Below are positions 1 to 9,164 of a stretch of 64,000 nt of DNA, one piece after another. Under the pieces are notes generated by a model. It was not told the DNA's origin and made no database searches. It saw only the letters and a list, made by a program, of their open reading frames with translations. Positions within the stretch are counted from its first letter, which is position 1; the number at the start of each line of letters is the position of its first letter. A program made the position numbers and the translations under genes. The stretch spans positions 210,251-274,250 of the forward strand of contig NZ_PNHL01000004.1 in the NCBI RefSeq assembly GCF_002871795.1. Reading direction: 5' to 3'. The DNA is from Brachybacterium sp. UMB0905 (GTDB lineage: Bacteria; Actinomycetota; Actinomycetes; Actinomycetales; Dermabacteraceae).

Positions 1-641
1 GTGGTGTCCAGGGCGATCGCCTCCGGCGACTCCTTGGCGTGCAGCCGCCGATCCAGCGCCCAGTAGGAGATCAGCAGCAGCGCGTTGACGAACAGCCACT
101 GCGGCAGCAGATTGAAGGTCCAGGTGAACGGCACCCCGCGCAGCATCCCGAGGAACAGCGGCGGATCCCCGAGCGGGGTGAGCAGCCCGCCGCAGTTGGC
201 GACGATGAAGATCGTGAACACGACGGTGTGGGCGCGGTAGCGGCGCTGGGAGTTGGTGGCGAGGATCGGCCGGATCAGCAGCATCGCCGCTCCGGTGGTG
301 CCGATGAAACTCGCCAGCGCCCCGCCTACGGCCAGGAAGATCGTGTTGGTGCGCGGCGTGGCGGGAAGATCACCGCGCAGCACGATCCCGCCGCTGACGG
401 TGAACAGCGCCAGCAGCAGCACGATGAACTGCACGTATTCGATCAGGGCGTGGGCCAGCAGCTCAGGATGCGCGGTGATCAGCAGGCCGATCGCGACGGG
501 CACGGCGAGCGTGAGGGCATACAGCAGCTGGTTGCGGGGCCGCTCCCAGTGATGCGCGAGCTGCGGCACGAGCGGGAAGATCGCGATGCCCAGCAGCATC
601 GCGATGAAGGGCAGCAGGGTCCAGGCGGGGAAACTCATCAC
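1..641 (-). CDS. CitMHS_2/NhaD-type sodium:proton antiporter, N-terminal part (runs off the left edge)
   Basis: The reverse strand encodes about 213 residues, beginning (GTG)-MSFPAWTLLPFIAML, and leaves the window without a stop. It is a polytopic inner-membrane protein with several hydrophobic segments and the family-typical stretch TGAAMLLIRPIL followed by NCGGLLTPLGDPPLFLG, which I recognise from the ArsB/NhaD superfamily (CitMHS_2 branch, annotated as sodium:proton antiporters or putative citrate transporters). The probable role is ion or carboxylate exchange across the membrane; substrate cannot be told from sequence. GTG at 641 and ATG at 638 are adjacent in-frame starts; GTG has the better spacing (11 nt) to GGAAGG at 653-658. 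That ribosome site sits in a hairpin of the structured leader at 642-834, so translation is probably controlled. Confidence 0.85.
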   Translation of the reverse strand, partial: MMSFPAWTLLPFIAMLLGIAIFPLVPQLAHHWERPRNQLLYALTLAVPVAIGLLITAHPELLAHALIEYVQFIVLLLALFTVSGGIVLRGDLPATPRTNTIFLAVGGALASFIGTTGAAMLLIRPILATNSQRRYRAHTVVFTIFIVANCGGLLTPLGDPPLFLGMLRGVPFTWTFNLLPQWLFVNALLLISYWALDRRLHAKESPEAIALDT

Positions 642-834
642 GGTTCGCGCCACCTTCCGGGGAGAGCCGGAAGGGTTCCGACGGCGACCGTCCCCCACGA
701 CGTCGAGGAGAACAGGCGGGACCGCACACCGGCGCACGGGTACAGAGCATGCAGAGCCATCGGTGTCCTTCACGTGTCATGGGCGGCGGGGGTGCGTCGT
801 TCACCCCTGTGCCGACCAGACTTCCCGGCTCTCC
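642..834 (-). ncRNA. Structured 5' leader with mutually exclusive stems (candidate riboswitch or RNA thermometer)
   Basis: On the reverse strand the 190-nt leader of the transporter can fold in two ways. Stem 1 is a perfect 8-bp hairpin (653-660 with 667-674, 6-nt loop) that buries the Shine-Dalgarno GGAAGG. Stem 2 is a long-range helix of about 13 bp with one bulge, 821-834 with 661-673, using the same bases as the anti-SD arm. Only one can form, so the 5' arm is an anti-sequestor. Two more hairpins sit between: a 6-bp hairpin with a 7-nt loop near 791-809 and GACGG/CCGTC near 680-692. The layout is that of a translational switch; the ligand is unknown. It does not match the cobalamin, ydaO, M-box or yybP cores as I remember them. 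Confidence 0.55.
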
Positions 835-941
835 GCGGGTCATCCTCTCATGGGGCCGACGCAGCGCCCGGGACCATGATCCGAACGTGAGCGGTGCAAC
901 GCCGGTCCGGGGCGCGCTGCGGGCGCCCCGGACCGGGCACC

Positions 942-3900
942 TCAGCCGATGCTCCGGCGGCGCCGTGCGAGCAGAACCCCGAGCGTGATCAGCACGATCG
1001 CTGCTGCGGCCAGCGGCAGCAGCTCCGCGCCGGTGCGGGCCAGGGGGCCCTGCCCGGGCGTGTGGCCATGCTCACCGCTCCCGGCGGGTGGGGGTGCGGT
1101 GCCGTCGGAGCCGCTGCCGGGCTGCTCATCGGCCGTGCCGTCCCCGTCGGTGCCGCCATCGTTCCCCGAGCCGTCGCCCTCGGACCCGTCGTCCTCGGAC
1201 CCGTCGTCCCCGGAGTCATCGCCGGGGCGGCTGCCCTCATTGCTGCCGTCCCCGTCCTCGCCCGGTGCGTCGTCACCCGGCGCCTCGGGATCCTCCGGCT
1301 GCGGGCCGGGGCCCTCGCCCGCCACGTGCACCACGTGCTCGGCGGTCCGGCCGTTGACGGTCACGATGACGACCGCCTTCCCGGGGCGCAGGCCCGTGAT
1401 CTCCCCGGTTGTGGGGTTCAGGCGGATCACAGCCGAGCGATCCACCTGCTCGGTGGCAGCCATCGCTGTCCTCGCTGCCTCGGCGTCCGCGCCGGGGCTG
1501 TCAACCGTCCCGGTGCCGTCGTCGATCTGCACGCCCTTCCCGCCCCACTGGGCGGTGACCGGCCAGGCCACCGGCACCTCCCGGCCATCCTGCGTGAAGC
1601 GCGCCGAGACCTCGCCGACCTCGTCCACGCGCAGCTGCGCGGTGCCGTCGGCGCTGATCTCATCCACCCACGGGCGGGTCTCCGCCGCGAGCCACGCCAC
1701 CCGGTCCGCCGTCGTCGGATTCGAGCCCACAAGGCCGGCGCCCGGGCTGATGCCCAGCATCGTCCAGCCGGTGAAGCCGCCCGTGGCCGGGGTGCCCGCC
1801 GGAGACTTCCCGGAGTTGCCGTTGATGAGGTAGGTGACGCCCTCCACCGCGGAGCCGTGGAACACGCCCACATGCGCGTTCACCACCGCGACGGACTTGC
1901 CGCTGCTGCGGCGGAACTCCGCCAGCTCCCGCTCGAGGGCCCGCGCCTCCCGCTGATCGGACAGCTGGCTGAGGGCGCTCGGCAGCGGATCAGCCGGCGG
2001 ATGGTGGAAGAACACGACCGCGCCGGTGAGGGTGTCAGATTCGGCCACCTCCTCGAGCTGCCGCTCGAGCTCGCGCAGCTGATCCAAGCCCTCATCCTTC
2101 AGCGAGCCGGTCGCCGTGTTCAGGGTGATCACGCGAGTGCGCCCCAGGGTCCGCTCGGTGGTGGTGTCCCCGAAGGCATCCTCGAAGTTCGAGATCGCCC
2201 CGCCCATGATCTCGTGGTTGCCCGGCACGTAGATGTACGGGATCTCGGGATCCCACTCCTCATCGAGGATCTGCTGGGCGAGCTCGAAATCCTCCGGGGA
2301 GGCCTCATCCACGAGGTCGCCGTTGATCACCAGCAGATCCGGTCGGGTCTCGCGGATCTCCTGCAGGGTGCGCCGCGCCCCGGCGACCGCATCGCTGTCC
2401 GGGCTGGTGGCCACGAACTGCGCATCGCTCAGCACGGCGATCCGCTGCGGGCGATCCTCCACCGTGCCGTGGGTCAGCAGCGCCGGGTCGTGCACCGTCG
2501 GCACCGGCGCGGTCTCCACCGCCGGAGTGGTGATGGCCTGCAGGTTCGCCACCGCAATATTGCCTTCGTACTGCGTCTCGGGTCGGGTCTCCATGATGCG
2601 GATGCGCTGGACCGTGAGCGGCTGCGGCAGCCCCTCGGGGACGGTGAAGCGGACCGTCTGCCAGCCCTCCCCGTCCAGGTGGTCACCGTCGAGGTTGGTG
2701 ACGGTGCCGTTGCCGTCAGCTACTTGCAGGCGCGGCCACGCGCCGGTGCCGTCCGCGCGCACGTCCAGGGTGAAGGCCAGGGTCTTGCCCTCCACCGTGA
2801 CCGGCTCGTTCGCCACCAGGTAGAAGCCGCGCGTCGCGGACGCCGTGGTGAAGTCGTAGGTCATGCCGATCGCACCGCCGGCCTCACCGTCCGGGCCCTC
2901 CGCCGCGGTGATCTCCCCGGTCGCACGGGCGGTCTCCGTGGTGAAGGCCGAGGGATCGGTGAGGTCCAGAACCTCGCTGACCTCGGTGCCGAAGGTGAGG
3001 GCGACGGTCGTGCTCAGCTCGCCCACACGGAAGGTCACCGTGCCGCTCTCGCTCTCACCGGTGGCACGCACCTGCCACGTGCCCAGGCCGTCATCGGTCA
3101 CGGTGAAGCCTCCCTCCACCTCGACCTCGACGTCCGCGCTCTCAATGCGGGCCCGCTGCCCATCGGCGTCATAGCCGGTCAGCGTCAGCTCCGCGACCTG
3201 CTCCGCATCGGGCAGGTTCACCGCCCGTTCGCTCGCGCGCATCCCGATCGCCTCCCCGAGGACCCGCAGCTCAGCGCGGTCCTCATGGGCCCCAACCGTA
3301 TAGGTCACGGTGCCGGAGCCGGGCGCGGCGCCCGCCACGCGGACGCTGGACTCTCCGGCCTCGGCCAGCTCAAGGGACCCGGCGGCGGTGAACTCGCCCG
3401 CCGCCATCAGCGGATCCAGGTTCGCGCCCAGGCCGGTGCCCGTCAGCGTGCGGTGCAGGCCCGGGAACACCGCATCCTCGCCCTCGAGCGCGAGGTCCAG
3501 CTGCACATCGGACAGCTGCTCAGCGGGGGCGTCGGAGTAGAACACGAGGGCGTTCGGAACCTCGCGCACCTCCCCGTCCGACGGCGTGTTCCATACCTGC
3601 TCGCCCTTCGCACCGGCGGCGCGGGCCACCACCGCGGAGGAGCCGCCGCCATCGAGGTTCACGGCGTTGTGGGCGCCCATGTCCGCCAGCAGCTGCGCCA
3701 GATCCGGCAGCGTCATCCCGGCGGAAGCGTTGCTGCGCCCATCGAGCACCAGCACGAACAGCTCGGAGCCGTCCCGGCTGATACCCACCGCGGTGCGGGG
3801 ATGCACACCGGTCGCCAGCGGGTCATCGCCCAGGTCCGCCACCTGCCCGTCCACGAGGATCTGGTGGGATCCGGCGATGCCGAGGTCCACGTCCTGATCG

Positions 3901-4859
3901 GGGCCGATCGCGATATCCACGGCTTCGCCGACGGTCAGGGCGGCGACCTGCTCGGCGCCCGCCTCCCGGCCGATCAGCAGCTGCCCGTCCGCCGGGATCT
4001 CCGGGTCACCGGTGCCCTCCTGCACGGGCGTGACCGCGGTGACGACGCCATCGACCACGGTCGCGACCGCGACCTGCTGCGAGAGCTCATCGGGGGCGCC
4101 GACGGGCCGATCCAGCGTGTACTCGCCCCACGCCGGGGTGTACACGCCGATGCCGTCCTGCGGCAGGGACGGGTTGTTGACCCCCTCCAGGGCGCGCACG
4201 GTCCCGTCGGCCAGCGTCAGCTCCCCGGCGGCGGAGAGCGCCTGGATCGCGGCACGGCCATCGGCCAGGGTCAGGGCGGGCATCGGCTCGGCGGTGCCCA
4301 CTCGCACACCCTCCGCGGAGATGGACGTGTTGAGCGGAGCGTCGGAATGGTTGATGTCGAAGAAGGTGCCGTTCACGGCGGCGACGGCCTGCTCCCCGCG
4401 CGCACCCGAGCGCATCACATCCTGCAGCGGGGCGCGGCCGGTGACGGTTCCGTCATCGACCACGTCCATGCTCAGCGTCTGCTCGGTGAGATCCGCGGTG
4501 AGGACGCTGCCCTCCATCCAGCCGCCATCCTCGAGCCGCGAGAACGTGGTGAGGTCCAGTCCCGGCGCCACCCGGTAGGAATCCGCCTCCCGCAGCACAC
4601 CGCCGCGAGACAGCTGCTCATCGGTGACCTCCGCGCCCGCCGGAGCGAGAGTGAAGGTCGACAGCGCCGCCGGCAGCAGCAGCGCGAACGCCGCGACCAG
4701 GGCCAGCAGGCGCGACTGCGGCGAGACAGCGCGGGGAAGCGGCGTGGGCGCAGCGGTGGGGAGGGGGCCGACGGAATCGCTCGACGCCGTGGGCGCGGCG
4801 GGGGGGTCAGCGCGGCAGGGCTCAGCGGGAGAGGGCAGGGGAGGGGTCAGCTCGGGCAT
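942..4859 (-). CDS. Wall-anchored phosphodiester glycosidase / calcineurin-type phosphoesterase, 1305 aa
   Basis: Large exported multidomain protein. Residues 1-48 are Pro-rich cytoplasmic sequence, then a hydrophobic signal segment (about 49-75). Residues 110-430 are a NAGPA-type phosphodiester glycosidase domain: AVNGTFFDIN, a FVLVLDGRS strand and the NLDGGGSS signature with D403. A beta-rich linker (430-780) carries Ig-like or carbohydrate-binding-like modules. A metallophosphoesterase domain follows, with LSDAQ (D812), INGDLVDE and PGNHE (N881-H882). The tail is an acidic Gly/Asp/Ser/Glu linker, LARTG at 1273-1277, a hydrophobic helix and RRRR. LAXTG is the class E sortase signal of actinobacteria, so the protein is probably covalently wall-anchored. 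Likely role: extracellular phosphodiester or phosphate-ester scavenging or exopolymer processing. Substrate is inferred only. Confidence 0.85.
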   Translation of the reverse strand: MPELTPPLPSPAEPCRADPPAAPTASSDSVGPLPTAAPTPLPRAVSPQSRLLALVAAFALLLPAALSTFTLAPAGAEVTDEQLSRGGVLREADSYRVAPGLDLTTFSRLEDGGWMEGSVLTADLTEQTLSMDVVDDGTVTGRAPLQDVMRSGARGEQAVAAVNGTFFDINHSDAPLNTSISAEGVRVGTAEPMPALTLADGRAAIQALSAAGELTLADGTVRALEGVNNPSLPQDGIGVYTPAWGEYTLDRPVGAPDELSQQVAVATVVDGVVTAVTPVQEGTGDPEIPADGQLLIGREAGAEQVAALTVGEAVDIAIGPDQDVDLGIAGSHQILVDGQVADLGDDPLATGVHPRTAVGISRDGSELFVLVLDGRSNASAGMTLPDLAQLLADMGAHNAVNLDGGGSSAVVARAAGAKGEQVWNTPSDGEVREVPNALVFYSDAPAEQLSDVQLDLALEGEDAVFPGLHRTLTGTGLGANLDPLMAAGEFTAAGSLELAEAGESSVRVAGAAPGSGTVTYTVGAHEDRAELRVLGEAIGMRASERAVNLPDAEQVAELTLTGYDADGQRARIESADVEVEVEGGFTVTDDGLGTWQVRATGESESGTVTFRVGELSTTVALTFGTEVSEVLDLTDPSAFTTETARATGEITAAEGPDGEAGGAIGMTYDFTTASATRGFYLVANEPVTVEGKTLAFTLDVRADGTGAWPRLQVADGNGTVTNLDGDHLDGEGWQTVRFTVPEGLPQPLTVQRIRIMETRPETQYEGNIAVANLQAITTPAVETAPVPTVHDPALLTHGTVEDRPQRIAVLSDAQFVATSPDSDAVAGARRTLQEIRETRPDLLVINGDLVDEASPEDFELAQQILDEEWDPEIPYIYVPGNHEIMGGAISNFEDAFGDTTTERTLGRTRVITLNTATGSLKDEGLDQLRELERQLEEVAESDTLTGAVVFFHHPPADPLPSALSQLSDQREARALERELAEFRRSSGKSVAVVNAHVGVFHGSAVEGVTYLINGNSGKSPAGTPATGGFTGWTMLGISPGAGLVGSNPTTADRVAWLAAETRPWVDEISADGTAQLRVDEVGEVSARFTQDGREVPVAWPVTAQWGGKGVQIDDGTGTVDSPGADAEAARTAMAATEQVDRSAVIRLNPTTGEITGLRPGKAVVIVTVNGRTAEHVVHVAGEGPGPQPEDPEAPGDDAPGEDGDGSNEGSRPGDDSGDDGSEDDGSEGDGSGNDGGTDGDGTADEQPGSGSDGTAPPPAGSGEHGHTPGQGPLARTGAELLPLAAAAIVLITLGVLLARRRRSIG

Positions 4860-5001
4860 AACGGCTTCCGACTCGCGGGGGAGAAAAGGGTCCCGACGAG
4901 CTTACGTGGCGTGCGTCACGCCGCGGCGGCGTGCAGGTGAACTATGCGTGACCGGTGGAGCGGGGTGGTGTCGGCACGCTGGCCGCGCCGCCGCGGGGCT
5001 C

Positions 5002-6282
5002 TCACATCTCGGAGAGGCTGACGCCGATCCCGACGTCCCGGATCACCACGGAGCCATCCTCGGTGCGCGCGAGGACGAGATGGACGCCCTCGCTGTTGAA
5101 CTCGTACGGGTTATCCGCATGCTGGATGAGGCACACGGTGTCCCCCGGGAACGTGTCGTACATCGGCGTGGGCCCGCCCGCGACGAATTGCGTGTACGTG
5201 ATCATGCCGCCGGAGCGCAGGTAGTACGGGCCGGCCATGATCTTCCCGCTCGGATAGGCGTCCAGGAACTCGCCACCACCGATGATCTCGCAGGATCCGA
5301 CATGGGCCCCCACCGGGAAGAGATCCGCGCGCCCGAGGCGGAAGCTCTCGTCCTCGATGAACCTCTGGTCGGTGCGTCCCTCGGCAAGGTCCGGTGCCTC
5401 ACCGTCGATGAAGAAGTCTCCGGCCGATGGGTCTCCCGCGGCGAGCAGATCCACCACGTGCTGCACATCTTCGATGGCGGGCGGGCGGATGTCCTTACCG
5501 CCCGCATGCAGCACCGCGTCCTGATGCACCATCTTCTCGCCATCGAACTGCCAGGTCATCGTGGCGCTGCCGGAACTCTTCGATGCGCCATCCGGGCCGT
5601 CACCGAAGACGGCAATCTCCTCCTCCTCATAGGTGAGGGTGTCGCCCTCCGTGGAGATCGAGGTGATGTGCATGCGACTGTCGTGCCACGGCCCGGGGTA
5701 GTTCTCGATATCCATCGGATCCGCGTACCCCACCAGCTGCAGATCCGCGTCATACACCCCGATCGCGTGCGGTGTGCCGGAGCCGCCGTTGTAGCAGTCG
5801 ATGTGGATCGCGGCGAGCTCCTCGGTGGGGGTGGAGAGAATGTGCACCTCATCGCCCAGGGTGACCTTCGACGTCGGAGCTCCTGGCGTGAGCACCCCGT
5901 CCGTGAACTGGGCGGGCGTGGTTGTGTAGTCCAGCCCGCCCCATGCGCCGTCGCCCCAGATGAGGTCCGCGCATCCCGGGGGCAGCATGAGCGCGGCCTC
6001 GTGCAGCTGGTCCACGGTCGGCGCGGGGGTGACCGTCGGCTCCGGACCCTCGGTGGGCTCTGCCCCGGCCTCCTCCTCAGCGTCCGTGGCCTCCGCCGCC
6101 TCGGCGTCGTCGGCCTCCGGGACGCCGCCGCCGTCGGACGCAGCACTCCCGGCCTCGGCAGCGGCAGGCGGGTTCTCATCGGTGTCAGCATCGCCGCCGC
6201 ACCCGGTGATGACCAGCAGCATCGCTGCGGCAACGGCGGTGAGGCGGCGGGAGGTAGAGAAGGGATGGCGAGGGGTGCGCAT
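5002..6282 (-). CDS. Secreted lipoprotein of unknown function, 426 aa
   Basis: The start ATG at 6282 follows AGGAG by 5 nt, which rules out the longer open frame extending to 6537. The product starts MRTPRHPFSTSRRLTAV and has a lipobox VITGC with Cys28 as the predicted lipidated residue. A low-complexity Ala/Glu/Asp-rich linker (about 30-80) precedes a globular domain containing several Trp, Tyr and Cys residues. I recognise no catalytic motif. It shares the strand with the large wall-anchored protein downstream, separated by 142 bp, so cotranscription is possible but not shown. Function unknown; a cell-surface role follows from the lipoprotein signal only. Confidence 0.8.
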   Translation of the reverse strand: MRTPRHPFSTSRRLTAVAAAMLLVITGCGGDADTDENPPAAAEAGSAASDGGGVPEADDAEAAEATDAEEEAGAEPTEGPEPTVTPAPTVDQLHEAALMLPPGCADLIWGDGAWGGLDYTTTPAQFTDGVLTPGAPTSKVTLGDEVHILSTPTEELAAIHIDCYNGGSGTPHAIGVYDADLQLVGYADPMDIENYPGPWHDSRMHITSISTEGDTLTYEEEEIAVFGDGPDGASKSSGSATMTWQFDGEKMVHQDAVLHAGGKDIRPPAIEDVQHVVDLLAAGDPSAGDFFIDGEAPDLAEGRTDQRFIEDESFRLGRADLFPVGAHVGSCEIIGGGEFLDAYPSGKIMAGPYYLRSGGMITYTQFVAGGPTPMYDTFPGDTVCLIQHADNPYEFNSEGVHLVLARTEDGSVVIRDVGIGVSLSEM

Positions 6283-6615
6283 GACGACTCCTGTGGGGAT
6301 GACATCGATGTCACGGCCGACCGGGCACCGCGGACCATCACGGCGGTGAGGGACCGGGGAGGGCAGCTCGACGCCAGGGTACGTCCGAGGGCAGACAGAT
6401 GTCCGGGACCCTCGGCTCTCCGGGGCTTTTGGCGAGGACCAGGCTCCGCTGCCTCCGCGAAGCGAATTCGCTCGACGTGGCGGGGGCGGCCGCGTATCCT
6501 GCTGGGGCTCCATCGATGACCCCCGCGGAGGTTCCATGACAGCGGCCTGATCTGGCTCTCGGTTGACGTTTCCCCGGGTGAACTATGCCCGGCGTCACCC
6601 GAGAAGGAGAAGATC
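6283..6615. other. Divergent intergenic region with a 12-bp palindrome and a weak promoter
   Basis: This 333-bp gap separates the divergent lipoprotein and the 118-aa ORF. It holds a perfect palindrome AGCGAATTCGCT (6461-6472), a possible operator. Ahead of the rightward gene are TTGACG (6563-6568) and TATGCC (6584-6589) with a short 15-bp spacer, a weak sigma70-like promoter. The word GTGAACTATGC at 6579-6589 recurs at 4937-4947. No convincing gene was found here. Confidence 0.4.
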
Positions 6616-6972
6616 ATGGAGCATCGACAGCAAACCTCCGCGACCGCGCAGACCTTCCTGCCCGCGCAGGGACAGTTTCCGGTCACCCGCCGCCTCGCCA
6701 AAGACCCCGCCACCGCCCAGCGTCTGAGCAACGCCCTGCGCACCGCCACCGATGAAGTGCGGGCGCGGCATGTGCGCGAGTGGTGCGCCCGGGACGACGG
6801 CGCCTTTCCCTCCCGCGCGGCGGCCTCCCGCGAAGCGGTCCAGGAGCTCGAGGTGCTGTGCCGAGCACTCGGCGGCCTGCACCGCATCACCGTCGCGGAC
6901 ATCGAGTTCGGTGTCCGCACGATGCGTCCGCCGCGGGAGTTCGACTATGGCGATGACTGGTTCCTTCCCTGA
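6616..6972 (+). CDS. Small hypothetical protein, 118 aa
   Basis: Soluble Arg-rich protein MEHRQQTSATAQTFLP... to ...EFDYGDDWFLP. The start is preceded by GAAGGAG with 5 nt spacing, the best Shine-Dalgarno in this stretch, and the frame has actinobacterial codon bias, which favours it over longer antisense frames on the other strand. No transmembrane segment, signal or known motif is visible; the middle region is predicted helical. It is followed by the leaderless S9 peptidase gene and is probably a separate transcript. Function unknown. Confidence 0.6.
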   Translation: MEHRQQTSATAQTFLPAQGQFPVTRRLAKDPATAQRLSNALRTATDEVRARHVREWCARDDGAFPSRAAASREAVQELEVLCRALGGLHRITVADIEFGVRTMRPPREFDYGDDWFLP

Positions 6973-7031
6973 TCGGCGCAGGTGGCGGGCTCGCATCCCC
7001 TGAACCCGCCGCCGCGCTGCCGCCCAGCCCC

Positions 7032-7037
7032 TACCCT
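7032..7037 (+). promoter_or_regulatory. -10 box TACCCT of a leaderless transcript
   Basis: TACCCT is followed by exactly 6 bases and the ATG of the S9 peptidase at 7044, so transcription should start at the A of the start codon. Confidence 0.55.
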
Positions 7038-7043
7038 GGGACC

Positions 7044-9113
7044 ATGGTCACGACACTGCCGTACGGATGCTGGCCCTCGCCGATCACCGCCGAGCTGCTG
7101 GCCACAGGAGGCACACGCCTGGGCGCTCCGCAGCTGGTGGGCGATCACGTGTGGTGGACAGAAGGGATCGCCACCGAAGGCGGCCGCCAGGCGATCGTGC
7201 GCACCGCCGGGCCCGTCGGATACATCGGCGCCCACCATGAGGCCGAGGTGGTCACCGTGCTGCCCGCGCCCTTCAACGCGCGCTCGCGCGTGCACGAGTA
7301 CGGCGGCGCCAGCTGGACCGTCGTCTCCGGCACCGACCAGGACCCCGATGGACCCCTCGTCGTCTTCGTGAACTTCGCCGACCAGCGCGTCTACGCCCTC
7401 CGGGAGGGTCAGGAGCCGCAGCCGCTCACCCCCGTCGGCCCTGAGGTGCCCTCCGCGCACGGCCCCTCCCTGCGGTTCGCCGAACCCGCCCCCGTCATCC
7501 TCGGGGGCGGCATCGTCGAGGTGTGGTGGGTGTGCGAGGACCACACCGGCGGCGAGCAAGGGCCGCGCACCGGGGCCGACGGCGCCCCGCACATCGAGCG
7601 GTACATCGTCGCGGTCCCGCTGGACGGCAGCGCCGCCGAGGACCCGTCGGCCCTGCGGCGCATCACGCCCTCGAGCCGCTTCGTGGCCGCCCCACGCCTG
7701 AGCCCCGATGGCGCGCAGGTGGCGTGGATCAGCTGGGAGCATCCGCAGATGCCATGGGACGGCACCGAGCTGCACGTCGCCCCGCTCGTGGCTGGCAGCG
7801 CCGGCGAAGGCCAGGTCATCGCCGGGGATACCGGCACCTCCGTGCTGCAGCCGCAGTGGCTGGACGCGGAGCGTCTGCTGTTCCTCTCCGACGCCTCCGG
7901 CTGGTGGAACCCCTGGCTGTGGTCCGCGGCCGATGGTGCCCGGCAGGTGCTCGAGCTGGATCAGGAGTTCGGCGGGCCGCTGTGGGCGCTCGGCACCACC
8001 TGGTACCGCGTGCTCGATCCCGACACCGCCCTGGTCACCTACGGGCGGGCCGCCACGCAGCTCGGCCTGCTGCGGATCTCCACCGGGAAGCTCACGGCGC
8101 TCGAGCTGCCGCTGACGGACATCGGCACCGTGCAGCTGCGCGAGGACGGGCTGCTGGTCCTGGCCGGTGCGTCCCCGACCGCGTTCCCCGCGATCTGGAC
8201 CGCGCGGCTGGATCGCGACCCCGCCCAGGTGCGTGACCTGCAGGTTCTGCGCTCCTCCCGCGCCGACGCCCCGGACCCGGCGGTGCTGCCCACCTCGGAG
8301 AGCATCGAGGTGCCGCTGCCGGACGGCGGGGTGGTCCACGCGATCATCCACCGCCCCCACCAGGAGGGACTCGCCGGGCGGGACGGGGAGCTCCCGCCGT
8401 TCATCGCCCGCGTCCACGGGGGGCCGACGGGGCATGTCTCGCCTGTCCTGAGCCTCCCCACCGCCTACTACACCTCCCGCGGCCTGGGCGTCGTGGACGT
8501 GAACTACGGCGGCTCCACCGGGTACGGCCGCGCCTACCGCGACCGCCTCAAGGGCCAGTGGGGCGTGGTCGACGTCGCCGACACCGTCGCGGTCATGGAG
8601 CATCTGGTGCGCGAAGGCATCGCCGACGGGCAGCGCCTGGCGATCGAGGGCGGCAGCGCCGGCGGCTGGACCACGCTCGCATGCCTGACCCGCACGAGCA
8701 CCTTCGCGGCGGGCGCCTCAAGCTTCGGCGTCGCCGAGCTCGAACGCTTCCGCCTGGACACCCACGACTTCGAATCCCGGTACATCGACGGGCTCGTGGG
8801 CCCCTACCCCGAGCGCCGCGACCTGTACGTGGAGCGGGCACCGCTCAGCCACGTCGACGAGCTCGAGGTGCCGGTGCTGCTGCTGCAGGGCGATGAGGAC
8901 CGCATCGTCCCGCCCAGCCAGTCCGAGCTGGTGCGCGACGCCCTCGCCGCCAAGGGCATCCCGCACGCCTACCTGCTGTTCGAGGGCGAGCAGCACGGCT
9001 TCCGCAAGGCCGAATCCATCATCCGCGCCACCGAGGCCACGCTGTCCTTCTACGGGCAGGTGCTGGGGTTCAACCCCGCCTGCGTGCCCGTGCTGGAGCT
9101 CGAACGCGGCTGA
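7044..9113 (+). CDS. S9-family prolyl oligopeptidase / acylaminoacyl peptidase, 689 aa
   Basis: Cytosolic serine peptidase cleaving short peptides. The N-terminal two thirds (about 1-400) is repetitive beta-propeller sequence (RLSPDGAQVAWISWEHP and similar blades); the C-terminal alpha/beta-hydrolase domain carries HGGPTGH, GGSAGGW with nucleophile Ser near residue 537, LLQGDEDRIVPP with Asp near 618, and GEQHGF with His near 650, a complete catalytic triad. Length is typical of the dipeptidyl aminopeptidase/acylaminoacyl-peptidase subgroup. No signal peptide is present. The ATG at 7044 follows a TACCCT -10 box by 6 bases and lacks a Shine-Dalgarno, so the mRNA is probably leaderless. The downstream membrane protein has its own ribosome site 52 bp later. 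Confidence 0.93.
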   Translation: MVTTLPYGCWPSPITAELLATGGTRLGAPQLVGDHVWWTEGIATEGGRQAIVRTAGPVGYIGAHHEAEVVTVLPAPFNARSRVHEYGGASWTVVSGTDQDPDGPLVVFVNFADQRVYALREGQEPQPLTPVGPEVPSAHGPSLRFAEPAPVILGGGIVEVWWVCEDHTGGEQGPRTGADGAPHIERYIVAVPLDGSAAEDPSALRRITPSSRFVAAPRLSPDGAQVAWISWEHPQMPWDGTELHVAPLVAGSAGEGQVIAGDTGTSVLQPQWLDAERLLFLSDASGWWNPWLWSAADGARQVLELDQEFGGPLWALGTTWYRVLDPDTALVTYGRAATQLGLLRISTGKLTALELPLTDIGTVQLREDGLLVLAGASPTAFPAIWTARLDRDPAQVRDLQVLRSSRADAPDPAVLPTSESIEVPLPDGGVVHAIIHRPHQEGLAGRDGELPPFIARVHGGPTGHVSPVLSLPTAYYTSRGLGVVDVNYGGSTGYGRAYRDRLKGQWGVVDVADTVAVMEHLVREGIADGQRLAIEGGSAGGWTTLACLTRTSTFAAGASSFGVAELERFRLDTHDFESRYIDGLVGPYPERRDLYVERAPLSHVDELEVPVLLLQGDEDRIVPPSQSELVRDALAAKGIPHAYLLFEGEQHGFRKAESIIRATEATLSFYGQVLGFNPACVPVLELERG

Positions 9114-9164
9114 CCCACGGGCGGGCGCCGCGCACCGGAGAGGACGACACAGGAGGATGCGCAG

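Noticed and set aside
642..834. Assignment of the leader to a cobalamin or ydaO (c-di-AMP) riboswitch
   Set aside because: GCGGTCCCGCC and GGGGTGAA resemble pieces of those consensus cores, but the remaining conserved segments and their order are missing.
463..843. 126-codon reverse-strand ORF across the transporter leader
   Set aside because: It overlaps the transporter in another frame and coincides with the structured leader; translation has no domain match.
894..4940. Antisense ORF of 1348 codons opposite the wall-anchored protein, and many similar long opposite-strand frames
   Set aside because: High-GC genes often leave the complementary frame open; these lack ribosome sites and recognisable domains, while the opposite strand has clear domains.
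6461..6472. AGCGAATTCGCT palindrome as an operator
   Set aside because: Single 12-bp palindrome with no second copy or nearby regulator gene; kept only as a note in the intergenic entry.
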